From Trueperaceae bacterium (lineage in GTDB: Bacteria; Deinococcota; Deinococci; Deinococcales; Trueperaceae), in assembly GCA_007130355.1 (NCBI GenBank), contig SLSQ01000198.1, positions 1-9,007 of the forward strand: a stretch of 9,007 bases of DNA, read 5' to 3'. The translations under genes were made by a program, and so were the position numbers. The notes beneath the pieces were generated by a model that saw nothing but the letters and a program-made list of their open reading frames with translations, ran no database searches and had not been told where the DNA came from. Of the stretch, positions 1 to 6,894 are shown in pieces (the stretch's first letter is position 1; each line of letters opens with the position of its first letter).

Positions 1-1
1 C

Positions 2-2431
2 CCCGGCCCCGCCCCCGCCCGTCGCGCCGAACGCCTCCTGGCGCCCCTGCTCGTGCTCGTCCTTCTCGCCGCCTGCGGCACGCAGGCCCCGAACGCGCCC
101 GCGCGGTCCGCCGCGACCGTGTCGCCGAACCTCGTCGCGACGCTCGCGCCCGTCCCGCCGGTCCTTCCCGGTCCCGACGCCCCCCGGCCGCTTCCGGACG
201 CCCGCGAACGCGGACCGGTCGTCCCCGAAGCGCGGCTCGAGCCCCTGTCGGTGTCGACCTCCCGGGTCGAGCTGACGTCGCTCGTGATCGCCGCGACCGA
301 ACACGATCCGGCGCTCGCCGCCTGGGAGGCCCTCCTGCAGCAGGCCGGCCTTCCGTACGACGTGCTCATCGCCGTGGACGAGCCGCTCGAGGTCGACCGG
401 CTCGTCGGGCCGGACGACGTGGGGCGCTACCAAGCGATCCTGCTCGCCACCGGGAACCTCGCGTACCTCGACGGCGACGCGTACGCCTACGCCTTCGACG
501 ACGCCGAATGGACCCTTCTGCACCAGTACGCCCGCGACTACGGCGTGCGGCAGGTCGTGCTCTACGCCTACCCCGGCAGTTACCCCGAACCGTACGGAAT
601 CGAACCGATCGACGAGGTCGCGCCGGGCATGAACGCTCCCGAGGCGTACGCCGCGATCCCCACCGCGACGGGCCGCAGCGACGTGTTCCCCTACCTGGTG
701 GACGGGGCCGAAGTCCCGATCCGCCCCACCGGGCACGTGTACGTCTACCGGAGTCGCCTCAGCGACGGCAGCGTCGCGGAGCCGATCCTGGTCGACCCGG
801 ACGGACACGTCCTGGGCGTGGTGAGCACCGCTCCGGACGGTCGCGAACGGCTGGTCCTCACCTTCGACCAGGCCGCCTACGGCGGGACGCCGCTGATGCA
901 CACGCAGCTGCTCGGTCAGGGCCTGTTGCGGTGGGCGACCCGCGGGGTCTACCTCGGTCAGCGCCGGTACCACTTCGACGCCGACGTCGACGACTGGTTC
1001 ATCCCGACCGCCCTATGGGACGTCGAGGCGGCCGACTTCGCCGACGAACCGTTCCACCTGTCCGGCGCGGACGCGTCCAGCTTCGCGGCGCAGCTCGCCG
1101 AACTGCACGCCGACCACCCGTTCGCGGACGGGTTCACCTGGGCCATGGCCTACAACGGCCTCGGCGCGGAACCCGAAGCACCGAGCTCGTGCGATCCCGC
1201 GGCGAGCCTCTCCAGCGTCACCAAGTGCGTGGCGACCGACTTCCGGTGGGTCAACCACACCTGGAGCCACGCGTACATGGACCGAAATCCGCCCGCCTAC
1301 GACATCGACTACGCCGCCATCCATCAGGAGATCGACGCGAACGACGCGCTGGTCGAAGCGTTCGGATTCGGCCCCACCTTCGCGCCCGGCAGCCTGATCA
1401 CCGGCGACCTGTCCGGGTTGGGCTGGCACGCGCCGGACGGGCCCGACACCGGCCCGAAGGTCGACTTCGGGCTCGAAGCGTCGAACCCCGACCTGCTCGC
1501 GGCGGCCGCCGACCTGGGCCGCCGCTACGTCGCGAGCAACATGTCCACCCCCAGCCACGAGCCGGACTGTCCCGGCTGCGGCATCGTGCACCCGCTCGAT
1601 GATCGGATCTTCCTGGTCCCGCGCTGGCCGACGAACGTGTTCGCCGCGGTCGCCACGCCCGAAGCGGCGACCCAGGCGTACAACCTGGTCTACGGACCGG
1701 ACGGCATCGACCCGTACTTCGACGAGGATCTCGACTACGCCACCTACCTCGAGGTCGAGACGACCATCGCCCTGGCGCACGTGCTCAGCGGCGCCGCCTA
1801 CCCGCACTACTTCCACGTCGCCAACCTGTACGAATACGCGCCCGGCCGCAGCCTGCTCCGGGACTACGCCGACGCCCTGTTCGAACGGTACGGCGCCCTG
1901 GTCGATCTGCCCCTCCTGTCGAACGACTGGGACGCGCTCGGCGACTTCGTGTCCGAACGGACCGAGCACGCCGGCGCCGGTGCGAGCGGTGTCTGGGACC
2001 GCGACGCGGGCACGCTGACCGTCCACGCCGCGCACGGCGGCACGGTGTTCCTGACCGGCGCCGCCTTCCCCGGCGACGCGCCGTTCGCGTACGGACCGGA
2101 CACGATCTCGAAGCGCGACTTCGCCCCCGGCGAAACGGTGACGCTCGACGCGCCCGGGGCCGACCGGCCCGAGCCGATCCTGCACCCCCTCACCGTCACG
2201 GTGGCCGGCTCCGGACTGGGCATGGTCGTCGGCGACACCGGCGCGCTCGCCTGCACCGGAGGGGCCTGCACCGCGGCCGTCGCGGAGGACGTGCCGCTCG
2301 TGCTCACGGCCGTCCCCCTCGCCGGCTCCCGCTTCTCCGGCTGGAGCGGCGCCTGCAGCGGCACGAGCCTCTGCACCGTGTCGCCGAGCGCCCCGACCTC
2401 GGTGCGCGCGACCTTCGACCTCGCCGACTGA
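2..2431 (+). CDS. Agd3-like exopolysaccharide deacetylase lipoprotein (CBM87/CE18-like), 5' partial
   Basis: Probably a surface-anchored N-deacetylase of a GalNAc-rich exopolysaccharide. The first possible start in the window is GTG at 53, but this would leave only seven residues before the lipobox Cys (LLAAC, codon 74-76). The frame is open to the left edge and encodes a typical charged and hydrophobic signal (RRAERLLAPLLVLVLL), so the true start lies upstream. Numbering from 53, residues about 50-300 form a beta-rich N-terminal region as in CBM87-bearing Agd3 proteins. The segment around 307-316 (HFDADVDDWF) gives the acidic metal/catalytic motif, and HTWSH supplies H402 and H406, fitting the Asp-His-His metal site of CE4/CE18-type deacetylases. 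Residues about 713-792 look like an InlB-type bacterial repeat (RFSGWSGACSG) with four Cys at 734, 739, 768 and 774. Family assignment is from recalled motifs and from its neighbours: a PelF-like GT and GH166/GH114-type hydrolases. It is probably the first visible gene of the operon. A generic polysaccharide deacetylase of another family is the main alternative. Confidence 0.8.
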   Translation, partial: PGPAPARRAERLLAPLLVLVLLAACGTQAPNAPARSAATVSPNLVATLAPVPPVLPGPDAPRPLPDARERGPVVPEARLEPLSVSTSRVELTSLVIAATEHDPALAAWEALLQQAGLPYDVLIAVDEPLEVDRLVGPDDVGRYQAILLATGNLAYLDGDAYAYAFDDAEWTLLHQYARDYGVRQVVLYAYPGSYPEPYGIEPIDEVAPGMNAPEAYAAIPTATGRSDVFPYLVDGAEVPIRPTGHVYVYRSRLSDGSVAEPILVDPDGHVLGVVSTAPDGRERLVLTFDQAAYGGTPLMHTQLLGQGLLRWATRGVYLGQRRYHFDADVDDWFIPTALWDVEAADFADEPFHLSGADASSFAAQLAELHADHPFADGFTWAMAYNGLGAEPEAPSSCDPAASLSSVTKCVATDFRWVNHTWSHAYMDRNPPAYDIDYAAIHQEIDANDALVEAFGFGPTFAPGSLITGDLSGLGWHAPDGPDTGPKVDFGLEASNPDLLAAAADLGRRYVASNMSTPSHEPDCPGCGIVHPLDDRIFLVPRWPTNVFAAVATPEAATQAYNLVYGPDGIDPYFDEDLDYATYLEVETTIALAHVLSGAAYPHYFHVANLYEYAPGRSLLRDYADALFERYGALVDLPLLSNDWDALGDFVSERTEHAGAGASGVWDRDAGTLTVHAAHGGTVFLTGAAFPGDAPFAYGPDTISKRDFAPGETVTLDAPGADRPEPILHPLTVTVAGSGLGMVVGDTGALACTGGACTAAVAEDVPLVLTAVPLAGSRFSGWSGACSGTSLCTVSPSAPTSVRATFDLAD

Positions 2432-2483
2432 CTCGCGGACCGCGGACGAGGGCCGGCCGCACGACGCCGGCCCGCTCCGCGAG
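2432..2483 (+). other. Structured intergenic RNA hairpin between deacetylase and pelF-like gene
   Basis: The 74-nt spacer can fold strongly. The inner arm GGGCCGGC (2450-2457) pairs with GCCGGCCC (2466-2473) around an 8-nt loop. Below it, either CTCGCGGA (2432-2439) or the internal CGCGGA (2441-2446) pairs with the TCCGCGAG/TCCGCG at 2476-2483. The two lower stems are mutually exclusive because CGCGGA occurs twice. No T-rich run follows, and the pelF-like ribosome site starts 10 nt later, so a full terminator seems less likely than mRNA processing, stabilisation or partial attenuation between two operon genes. The pairing is read directly; the role is inferred. Confidence 0.55.
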
Positions 2484-2492
2484 CGTCGCCCG

Positions 2493-2498
2493 AAAGGT
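2493..2498 (+). promoter_or_regulatory. Ribosome binding site of the pelF-like gene
   Basis: AAAGGT lies 7 nt before the GTG at 2506. It is the clearest Shine-Dalgarno-like sequence in the window and supports that GTG as the start, since no ATG begins the conserved MRILFTTEGTYP segment. Confidence 0.6.
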
Positions 2499-2505
2499 CC
2501 CGATC

Positions 2506-3930
2506 GTGCGCATCCTCTTCACGACCGAAGGCACCTATCCGTCCATCGTGGGCGGCGTCAGCACCTGGTGCGATCAGTTGGTGCGCGGCATGGCGGGCCA
2601 GACGTTCCACCTGCTCGAAGTGGTCGGCCCCAACCCGACCGCGCCCGCCTACGCGCTGCCGAACAACGTCGTGGACCTCGCCACCGTGCAGCTCTGGACC
2701 CCGCCGCGCGGCCCGGTCCGGACCGCGCGCCGGGGCTCGGAGGCGGGGCTCCGCTTCGACGCCGGAGCGGAAGCGCTGCTGCGGTTCGCCCACGACGACG
2801 CCACGGCCGGCTTCGCCGACGGCCTGCGCACGCTCGCCCAGGCGAGCGGACGGACCGACCCTTGGCGCGCCTTCGACCGGCCCGCGGTGTGGTCGCAGGT
2901 ACGGAACGCGTTGCGGTCGCTCACGAACGAGGCGCCCACCGTCGCGGAGACGGCGCTGGCCGTGAACTGGTTGCGGGGTACGTTGGCACCGCTGTTGCGC
3001 GTCCCCGCGGCCGTCGATCAGGCCCACACCACGTCGAACGGCCTCAGCGCGATCCCCGCCTGGCTCGCGTCGCAGGAGCACGGCGTGCCGCTGATGTTGA
3101 CCGAGCACGGCCTGTACCTGCGCGAGCGGTACCTCAGCCTTTCCGCCGAGCGGGTCCCGCCCGCGGTGAAGCTGTTGCGCGTCCGCTTCTACCGGACCCT
3201 GGCTCGCCTGATCTACACGGACGCCGATCTGGTCGTCTCCGTGAGCGAGTTCAACCGTGCCTGGCAGATCCGACTCGGCGCCCCGGTGGAACGGACCCGC
3301 GTCGTCTACAACGGCGTAGCGCCCGAAGCGTTCCCCGACGGAGGCGACGCGCCGCAGGCCGAACCGACCATCGCCTGGGTCGGCCGGATCGACCCGCTCA
3401 AGGACCTCGGCACCCTGATCGAATCGTTCGGCCGCGTGCGCTCCTCCTCGCCCCTGGCCCGCCTCCGGTTGTTCGGACCCGTCCCGTCCGGCAACGAGCG
3501 CTACCGCCGCGAGCTGGAGGCGACGGTCCGTAGCCTCGGACTGCAGGAGTCGGTCGCGTTCGAAGGCCCGGTCGCGCCGATCCACCGCGCCTACCACGCG
3601 GCCGACGTGGTCGCGCTCTCGAGCGTGTCCGAAGGGTTCCCGTACGTCGCCATCGAAGCGATGATGTGCCGCCGACCGGTGGTGGCGACCGACGTGGGCG
3701 GCGTGGGCGAAGCGGTCGGCGCGACCGGCCGAATGGTCGAGGCCCGGAACCCGGGTCAGCTGTCCGACGCCCTGAGCGAACTCCTCGAGGACGTTCCGCT
3801 GCGGCGCACGCTGGGCGCCGGAGCGCGCGAGCGGGCGCTCGATCTCTTCACCCTCGACCGGATGTACGCCGGGTACCGGGACCTGTACGCCGAATTGGCG
3901 AACGGGCCGTACGCGCAGGCCGCATCGTGA
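2506..3930 (+). CDS. pelF: PelF-type GT4 glycosyltransferase
   Basis: A 474-residue cytoplasmic retaining glycosyltransferase that probably polymerises the exopolysaccharide from a UDP-sugar donor. The N-terminus RILFTTEGTYPSIVGGVSTW (residues 2-21) is the hallmark opening of PelF-type proteins (DUF3492 region), and LTEHGLYLRER (about 198-208) is also typical. The C-terminal GT4 fold shows VGRIDPLKD with R294 and K299, which in this fold bind the donor diphosphate, and the E-x7-E motif in EGFPYVAIE (E376, E384). Pseudomonas PelF is slightly longer (about 500 residues). There is no signal peptide or membrane segment, as expected. It starts with GTG preceded by AAAGGT, and its stop overlaps the next gene by 4 bases (GTGA), implying translational coupling. 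The upstream deacetylase and downstream PelA-hydrolase-like gene support a role in a Pel/GAG-like polymer. Donor specificity (UDP-GalNAc, UDP-GlcNAc or UDP-Glc) cannot be read from sequence. The gene symbol denotes family resemblance. Confidence 0.88.
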   Translation: MRILFTTEGTYPSIVGGVSTWCDQLVRGMAGQTFHLLEVVGPNPTAPAYALPNNVVDLATVQLWTPPRGPVRTARRGSEAGLRFDAGAEALLRFAHDDATAGFADGLRTLAQASGRTDPWRAFDRPAVWSQVRNALRSLTNEAPTVAETALAVNWLRGTLAPLLRVPAAVDQAHTTSNGLSAIPAWLASQEHGVPLMLTEHGLYLRERYLSLSAERVPPAVKLLRVRFYRTLARLIYTDADLVVSVSEFNRAWQIRLGAPVERTRVVYNGVAPEAFPDGGDAPQAEPTIAWVGRIDPLKDLGTLIESFGRVRSSSPLARLRLFGPVPSGNERYRRELEATVRSLGLQESVAFEGPVAPIHRAYHAADVVALSSVSEGFPYVAIEAMMCRRPVVATDVGGVGEAVGATGRMVEARNPGQLSDALSELLEDVPLRRTLGAGARERALDLFTLDRMYAGYRDLYAELANGPYAQAAS

Positions 3931-5249
3931 GCATGCCGGTCCCCTACACCCCGCCCGAGTTCGTTCCGCCCGAGCGTACCGACACTGCCTGGGACGGACC
4001 GGAGCGGCGCAGCCGCGACCCGGTCGATCGGCTCGGCCGGTCGTTGAACCGGCTTTGCCTCGAGGCGGCCGATCCGTACGAGATCGTCGCCAACCTCGAA
4101 GCGCTCGGCTACAACAGCGTCAGCGCCGTGCGCCGGGTCGGCGCGACCGACAAGTTCGCGCTGGGCGAAGCGCTCTTCGCGCGCACTCCGAAGTCGCGCC
4201 CCCGGGCGACGCCCGTCCGCGCCGCGGATCGGGATCTGGCGAGCCCCCTCGCCATGGTCGCGGCGCTGGCCGCCACCCTGGTCCTGGGCACGGCGGCCGC
4301 GCAGATCCCGTGGGCGCCGGTGCTGTTCGTCCTGGTCTGGTCGCAGGCGGCGGCGACGCTGGTCTCGCGCGCGCACGGCGACCTCGGGCCGGAAGGCGCG
4401 CGCGACGTCCTCTCGGTCGCGGTCCGATTCGGCGTGGCGGGCGTGGTGCTTTCGGCCGCCGCCACCGCGTTCACGCCCGCCGCCCTGGCGTCCGCGACGC
4501 TCTGGTTGGCGGTCGCCGCGCTCCTCTGGAACCGCCGGCCCCGCCTCGCCGTCACGGTTCCCGTCCTGTCGCTGGTCGCGCTCGGCGTCGGCAACGGCAC
4601 CGACGCGCCGCCTGCGGACGTTCACGGCTTCGTGATCGTGCTGGCGACGCTCGCGATCGTGCCGACCCTGGCGCACGGCGCCCGGTCCGCCGGCTCCTGG
4701 ATCGTGCGACGCGCCGGGACGCTGGTCGCGCCGGTCCTGTACGGCGTCGGCCAAGCGGTGCTGATCGTCGCGATCCTGGAGCGTGCGCCCCAAGGCGCCG
4801 ACGTCCTCGCCGGCGCGCTGCTGCTCGTCGCCATCCTGGCCCTCTCCCGCACGATGTTCGTCCGCTTCAAGGCGCACCTCACCCGCCGGCTCTGGACCGA
4901 CACGGAACCGGCCGCGTTCGCCCGGGCGACGCGCTCCGCCCTGCTGCTCTACGTCGGCGCGTACCTGCTCCCGGTCGCGGTCGCCGCGCTCTGGGTGGCC
5001 GTCGCCGGGCCGCAGGCGTGGGCGTACCACTGGACCGCGTTCGCGCTGTACGGCGTCTGCCTGGCGTTGGCGGTCGTGTCGCTCACCTTCGCGGACGCCC
5101 GGACGCCCGCGGTGACCTTCCTGGCCGCCGGGGCGGCCGCGCTGTTCCTGCCGGTCCTGCTCGTCTGCGCCGGCCTCGCCGCCACGCAGTTGGCGCTCCT
5201 TCTGGCGCGGAGCCGACGGTTCGAGCCGTATGCCGTCCATCTACTCTAG
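3927..5249 (+). CDS. Polytopic membrane protein, candidate exopolysaccharide export/synthase partner
   Basis: This 440-residue protein has a soluble N-terminus of about 100 residues followed by roughly 11-12 hydrophobic helices (from about residue 106 to 430), with short loops and an Arg-rich tail (LLLARSRRFEPYAVHLL). I do not recognise a named family with confidence. The soluble part contains a compact helical segment, about residues 41-85 (DPYEIVANLEALGY, then RRVGATDKFALGEALF). From memory it resembles an N-terminal module of uncharacterised actinobacterial membrane proteins, but this was not checked. The helix number matches the PelG flippase-like transporter, yet the PelG N-terminal signature (IGFELRK-like) is missing, so it may be a functional substitute or a divergent MOP-type transporter. 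GTG at 3927 overlaps the pelF-like stop as GTGA; ATG at 3933 is an equally plausible start two codons later. It overlaps the next gene by 20 bases. Its position between a cytoplasmic polymerase and hydrolase genes makes polymer translocation the simplest guess. Confidence 0.8.
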   Translation: MSMPVPYTPPEFVPPERTDTAWDGPERRSRDPVDRLGRSLNRLCLEAADPYEIVANLEALGYNSVSAVRRVGATDKFALGEALFARTPKSRPRATPVRAADRDLASPLAMVAALAATLVLGTAAAQIPWAPVLFVLVWSQAAATLVSRAHGDLGPEGARDVLSVAVRFGVAGVVLSAAATAFTPAALASATLWLAVAALLWNRRPRLAVTVPVLSLVALGVGNGTDAPPADVHGFVIVLATLAIVPTLAHGARSAGSWIVRRAGTLVAPVLYGVGQAVLIVAILERAPQGADVLAGALLLVAILALSRTMFVRFKAHLTRRLWTDTEPAAFARATRSALLLYVGAYLLPVAVAALWVAVAGPQAWAYHWTAFALYGVCLALAVVSLTFADARTPAVTFLAAGAAALFLPVLLVCAGLAATQLALLLARSRRFEPYAVHLL

Positions 5250-5946
5250 CGATCCCGACCTGCTGGTCCACTACGGTCCGACCCTCGACCCGCGGCTCGA
5301 GCGGTTCCGGCGGGTGGTGCTGCAACCGGGCCGGGCGACCCGGCAGCGGCTCGCCTCGCTGAGCGTGGCGGGCACGACCCCGTACGCCTACCTGAGCTTG
5401 GGCGAGGATCCCGGACCGACGGCGCCGTGGCATCGTCCGCGACGGAACGCCTGGTGGGGAGGCGCGTACGTGCGGGCCGACCACCCCGGATGGCGCCGAA
5501 CCGTGCTGGAAGGCGCCTGGCGGTCCGTGCACGCCGGCTTCGGGGGCGTGTTCCTCGACACCTTGGACGTGCCCACGCTGTTCCCCGAAGAGCTCGAGCC
5601 GATGCTGCGCCTGGTCCAGGATCTGCGGATGCTGCTCGGCGACCGACCGATCCTCGCGAACCGTGGGCTGCACGCGTGTGCCGCGCTCGCACCGTGGGTC
5701 GACGGGTTCGTGTTCGAAGGTTTCTCGACCACGTGGGTTTCGGGGTACACGGCCCTGACGACGCGACAGCTGCTCGAGCACGCCGACCTGCTCCGGACGG
5801 TCCAGGCGACCGGCCTGCCGGTGTACGCCCTCGACTACGCCGACCGGCCGGAGCTGGCCCGGTTCGCCCGGGCACGCGCGCGAACCCACGGGCTTCCGTC
5901 CCAGGTCGCCGATCGCGACCTGACCTGCCTGCCGGATCGCGCCTAG
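5230..5946 (+). CDS. PelA-hydrolase-like glycosidase (GH166-like), no signal peptide
   Basis: A 238-residue protein corresponding to the N-terminal alpha-1,4-N-acetylgalactosaminidase domain of PelA. It follows the PelA pattern closely in order: RRVVLQPG (28-34, the buried first strand), PYAYLSLGED (51-60), VRADHPGWR (81-89), GFGGVFLDTLD (103-113), ILANRG (141-146), VDGFVFEGFSTTW (157-169) and PVYALDYAD (197-205). D110 and E163 align with the acidic catalytic residues I recall for PelA (Asp160 and Glu218). It is almost the whole protein: no deacetylase domain follows, that function being in the separate lipoprotein at the left end. Oddly, there is no signal peptide or lipobox, and no in-frame upstream start gives one; the ATG lies 20 bases inside the membrane protein gene. 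It may therefore act in the cytoplasm, be held at the membrane complex, or be exported another way. The stop overlaps the opposing GH114 stop. A GH114-type relative is the main alternative family. Confidence 0.85.
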   Translation: MPSIYSSDPDLLVHYGPTLDPRLERFRRVVLQPGRATRQRLASLSVAGTTPYAYLSLGEDPGPTAPWHRPRRNAWWGGAYVRADHPGWRRTVLEGAWRSVHAGFGGVFLDTLDVPTLFPEELEPMLRLVQDLRMLLGDRPILANRGLHACAALAPWVDGFVFEGFSTTWVSGYTALTTRQLLEHADLLRTVQATGLPVYALDYADRPELARFARARARTHGLPSQVADRDLTCLPDRA

Positions 5947-6770
5947 CGGCACGCCTCCCGGTAGACGCCCAGGGACCGCTCCTTGCGGATGAAGTCGAGA
6001 TCCAGAGCGTTCGTCCGCGGGCAGAACTCCTCGAGCGCATGGCCGTACTCCGCCCCGAACACGGCCTTGCCGGCATCGACGAACGGAACCAGCCGATCGC
6101 ACTCGTTCCAGGTCCAGCACGACTCGTTGATCGCGAAGTCGGCCTCGTCGACCAGGTCCGGCACCAGCGCCACGGCGTTCTTCAACCCGAACGCCAGGCC
6201 ACGCTCGTGCGCCTCGCCGATCAGGAACCGCAGGTAGGCGAGCAGGTCCTCCTGCGTCAGGTCGAACCCGGTGGGGTGCATCCAGCCGTCGACGTTGTCC
6301 GCTTCGATCGCGTCGCACCCCTTCGCGGCCGCGAGGTCGAAGCGGGCGGTCATGACGTCCTGCAGCAGGTCGATCCTGCCGACGTCGAGCCACGCCTCGC
6401 CCTCCCACTCCAGCATCGGACGCCCGACCGCCTCCGGCGGGAACGCGTCCGCGTCGGGCCGCCACGCTTCGCGCGTACCGGCGCTCGTGTAGCAGATCAC
6501 CCGCCGCCCCGCCGCGTGCAGTTCGGCGATCGTCTCTTCGGAAACGTCGAACAGGTCGATGTCGAACACGTCGACGTCGACGCTCGTATCGATCGTTCCC
6601 TGCAACTGCCACTGCCACGAGGTGCCGGGCGAGGGGCTCCAGCGGTCGGCCCGAGCGTCGTCCGGCGTGACGGACGGTTCCGCGAGCGCGTCGGCCGCGC
6701 AGGCGGACACGGCCCCGGACAGCGCCGCGACCAGCGCCAGGCGCACGAAGCACGTTCTCAGGAGATGCAC
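5943..6770 (-). CDS. GH114 endo-alpha-1,4-polygalactosaminidase lipoprotein
   Basis: A 275-residue secreted glycosidase predicted to cut alpha-1,4-linked galactosamine polymers at the cell surface. The N-terminus has a basic/hydrophobic signal ending in a lipobox, AVSAC, with the lipidated Cys at residue 24. The mature part shows the usual GH114 order: SWQWQLQG (51-58), a run of alternating acidic and hydrophobic residues (64-74), VICYTSAG (91-98), GCDAIEADNVDGW (151-163) and DFAINESC (211-218), then AVFGAEY (236-242). D158 and E216 are the likely catalytic or substrate-binding acids, and paired Cys (152, 218, 224, 250) are typical of the family. The start is GTG at 6770; GTG eight codons later is possible but shortens the signal. 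No ribosome site is obvious; a 12-base palindrome lies just upstream. It converges on the PelA-like hydrolase, with stops overlapping in CTAG, which links it to the same polymer although it is transcribed oppositely. Assignment to the family is confident; the actual substrate is inferred. Confidence 0.9.
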   Translation of the reverse strand: MHLLRTCFVRLALVAALSGAVSACAADALAEPSVTPDDARADRWSPSPGTSWQWQLQGTIDTSVDVDVFDIDLFDVSEETIAELHAAGRRVICYTSAGTREAWRPDADAFPPEAVGRPMLEWEGEAWLDVGRIDLLQDVMTARFDLAAAKGCDAIEADNVDGWMHPTGFDLTQEDLLAYLRFLIGEAHERGLAFGLKNAVALVPDLVDEADFAINESCWTWNECDRLVPFVDAGKAVFGAEYGHALEEFCPRTNALDLDFIRKERSLGVYREACR

Positions 6771-6894
6771 CTAAGGACGATCGTCCGGGGGCCGGTGAGA
6801 AGCGTGAAGCGGCCGGGGTCGCGCCCCCCGCCCAGCCACGGCCCGGCGTCCGCGCCTCGCGCGCCGCCGAAGGCCGGCGTCGCGGTCGCCGTCG
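6771..6894. other. 124-base spacer upstream of the GH114 gene
   Basis: Very GC-rich sequence between two - strand genes. Apart from the palindrome at 6775-6786 I see no TANNNT box at the spacing found elsewhere in the window, no T-tract and no convincing long terminator stem. The GH114 gene could have its own promoter here or be read through from the upstream membrane-anchored protein gene. Confidence 0.5.
6775..6786. promoter_or_regulatory. 12-base perfect palindrome before the GH114 start
   Basis: GGACGATCGTCC is a perfect inverted repeat lying 4 nt upstream of the GH114 GTG (- strand). It could be an operator for a dimeric regulator or a short hairpin covering the translation start. No -10-like box is evident beside it, and short palindromes of C and G are common at this base composition, so the call is tentative. 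Confidence 0.3.

Noticed and set aside
53..76. GTG at 53 as the true start of the deacetylase lipoprotein
   Set aside because: It leaves only MLVLLAA before the lipobox Cys, while the open frame upstream supplies a normal signal peptide with a basic start. The real start is likely beyond the left edge.
1013..3597. Long open frames on the - strand opposite the deacetylase and pelF-like genes
   Set aside because: Their translations are low-complexity runs of Arg, Gly, Val and Ala without domain motifs, as produced by the third-position GC bias of the real + strand genes.
3666..3926. Upstream extension of the membrane protein inside the pelF-like gene
   Set aside because: It overlaps the conserved end of the GT4 domain and reads as Arg/Gly/Pro-rich noise. 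GTG 3927 or ATG 3933 gives the usual operon overlap.
3756..5240. Long - strand open frame opposite the membrane protein
   Set aside because: The product is a charged repeat-like string (Arg, Asp, Gln, Glu), typical of an antisense shadow of a hydrophobic GC-rich gene.
5947..5990. Terminator for the + strand exopolysaccharide operon just after 5946
   Set aside because: No strong inverted repeat or T-run was seen, and the sequence is coding for the GH114 C-terminus.
5083..6753. - strand open frame running through the GH166-like and GH114 genes
   Set aside because: It is out of frame with the GH114 gene, whose motifs and signal peptide are convincing, and its product shows no recognisable domain.
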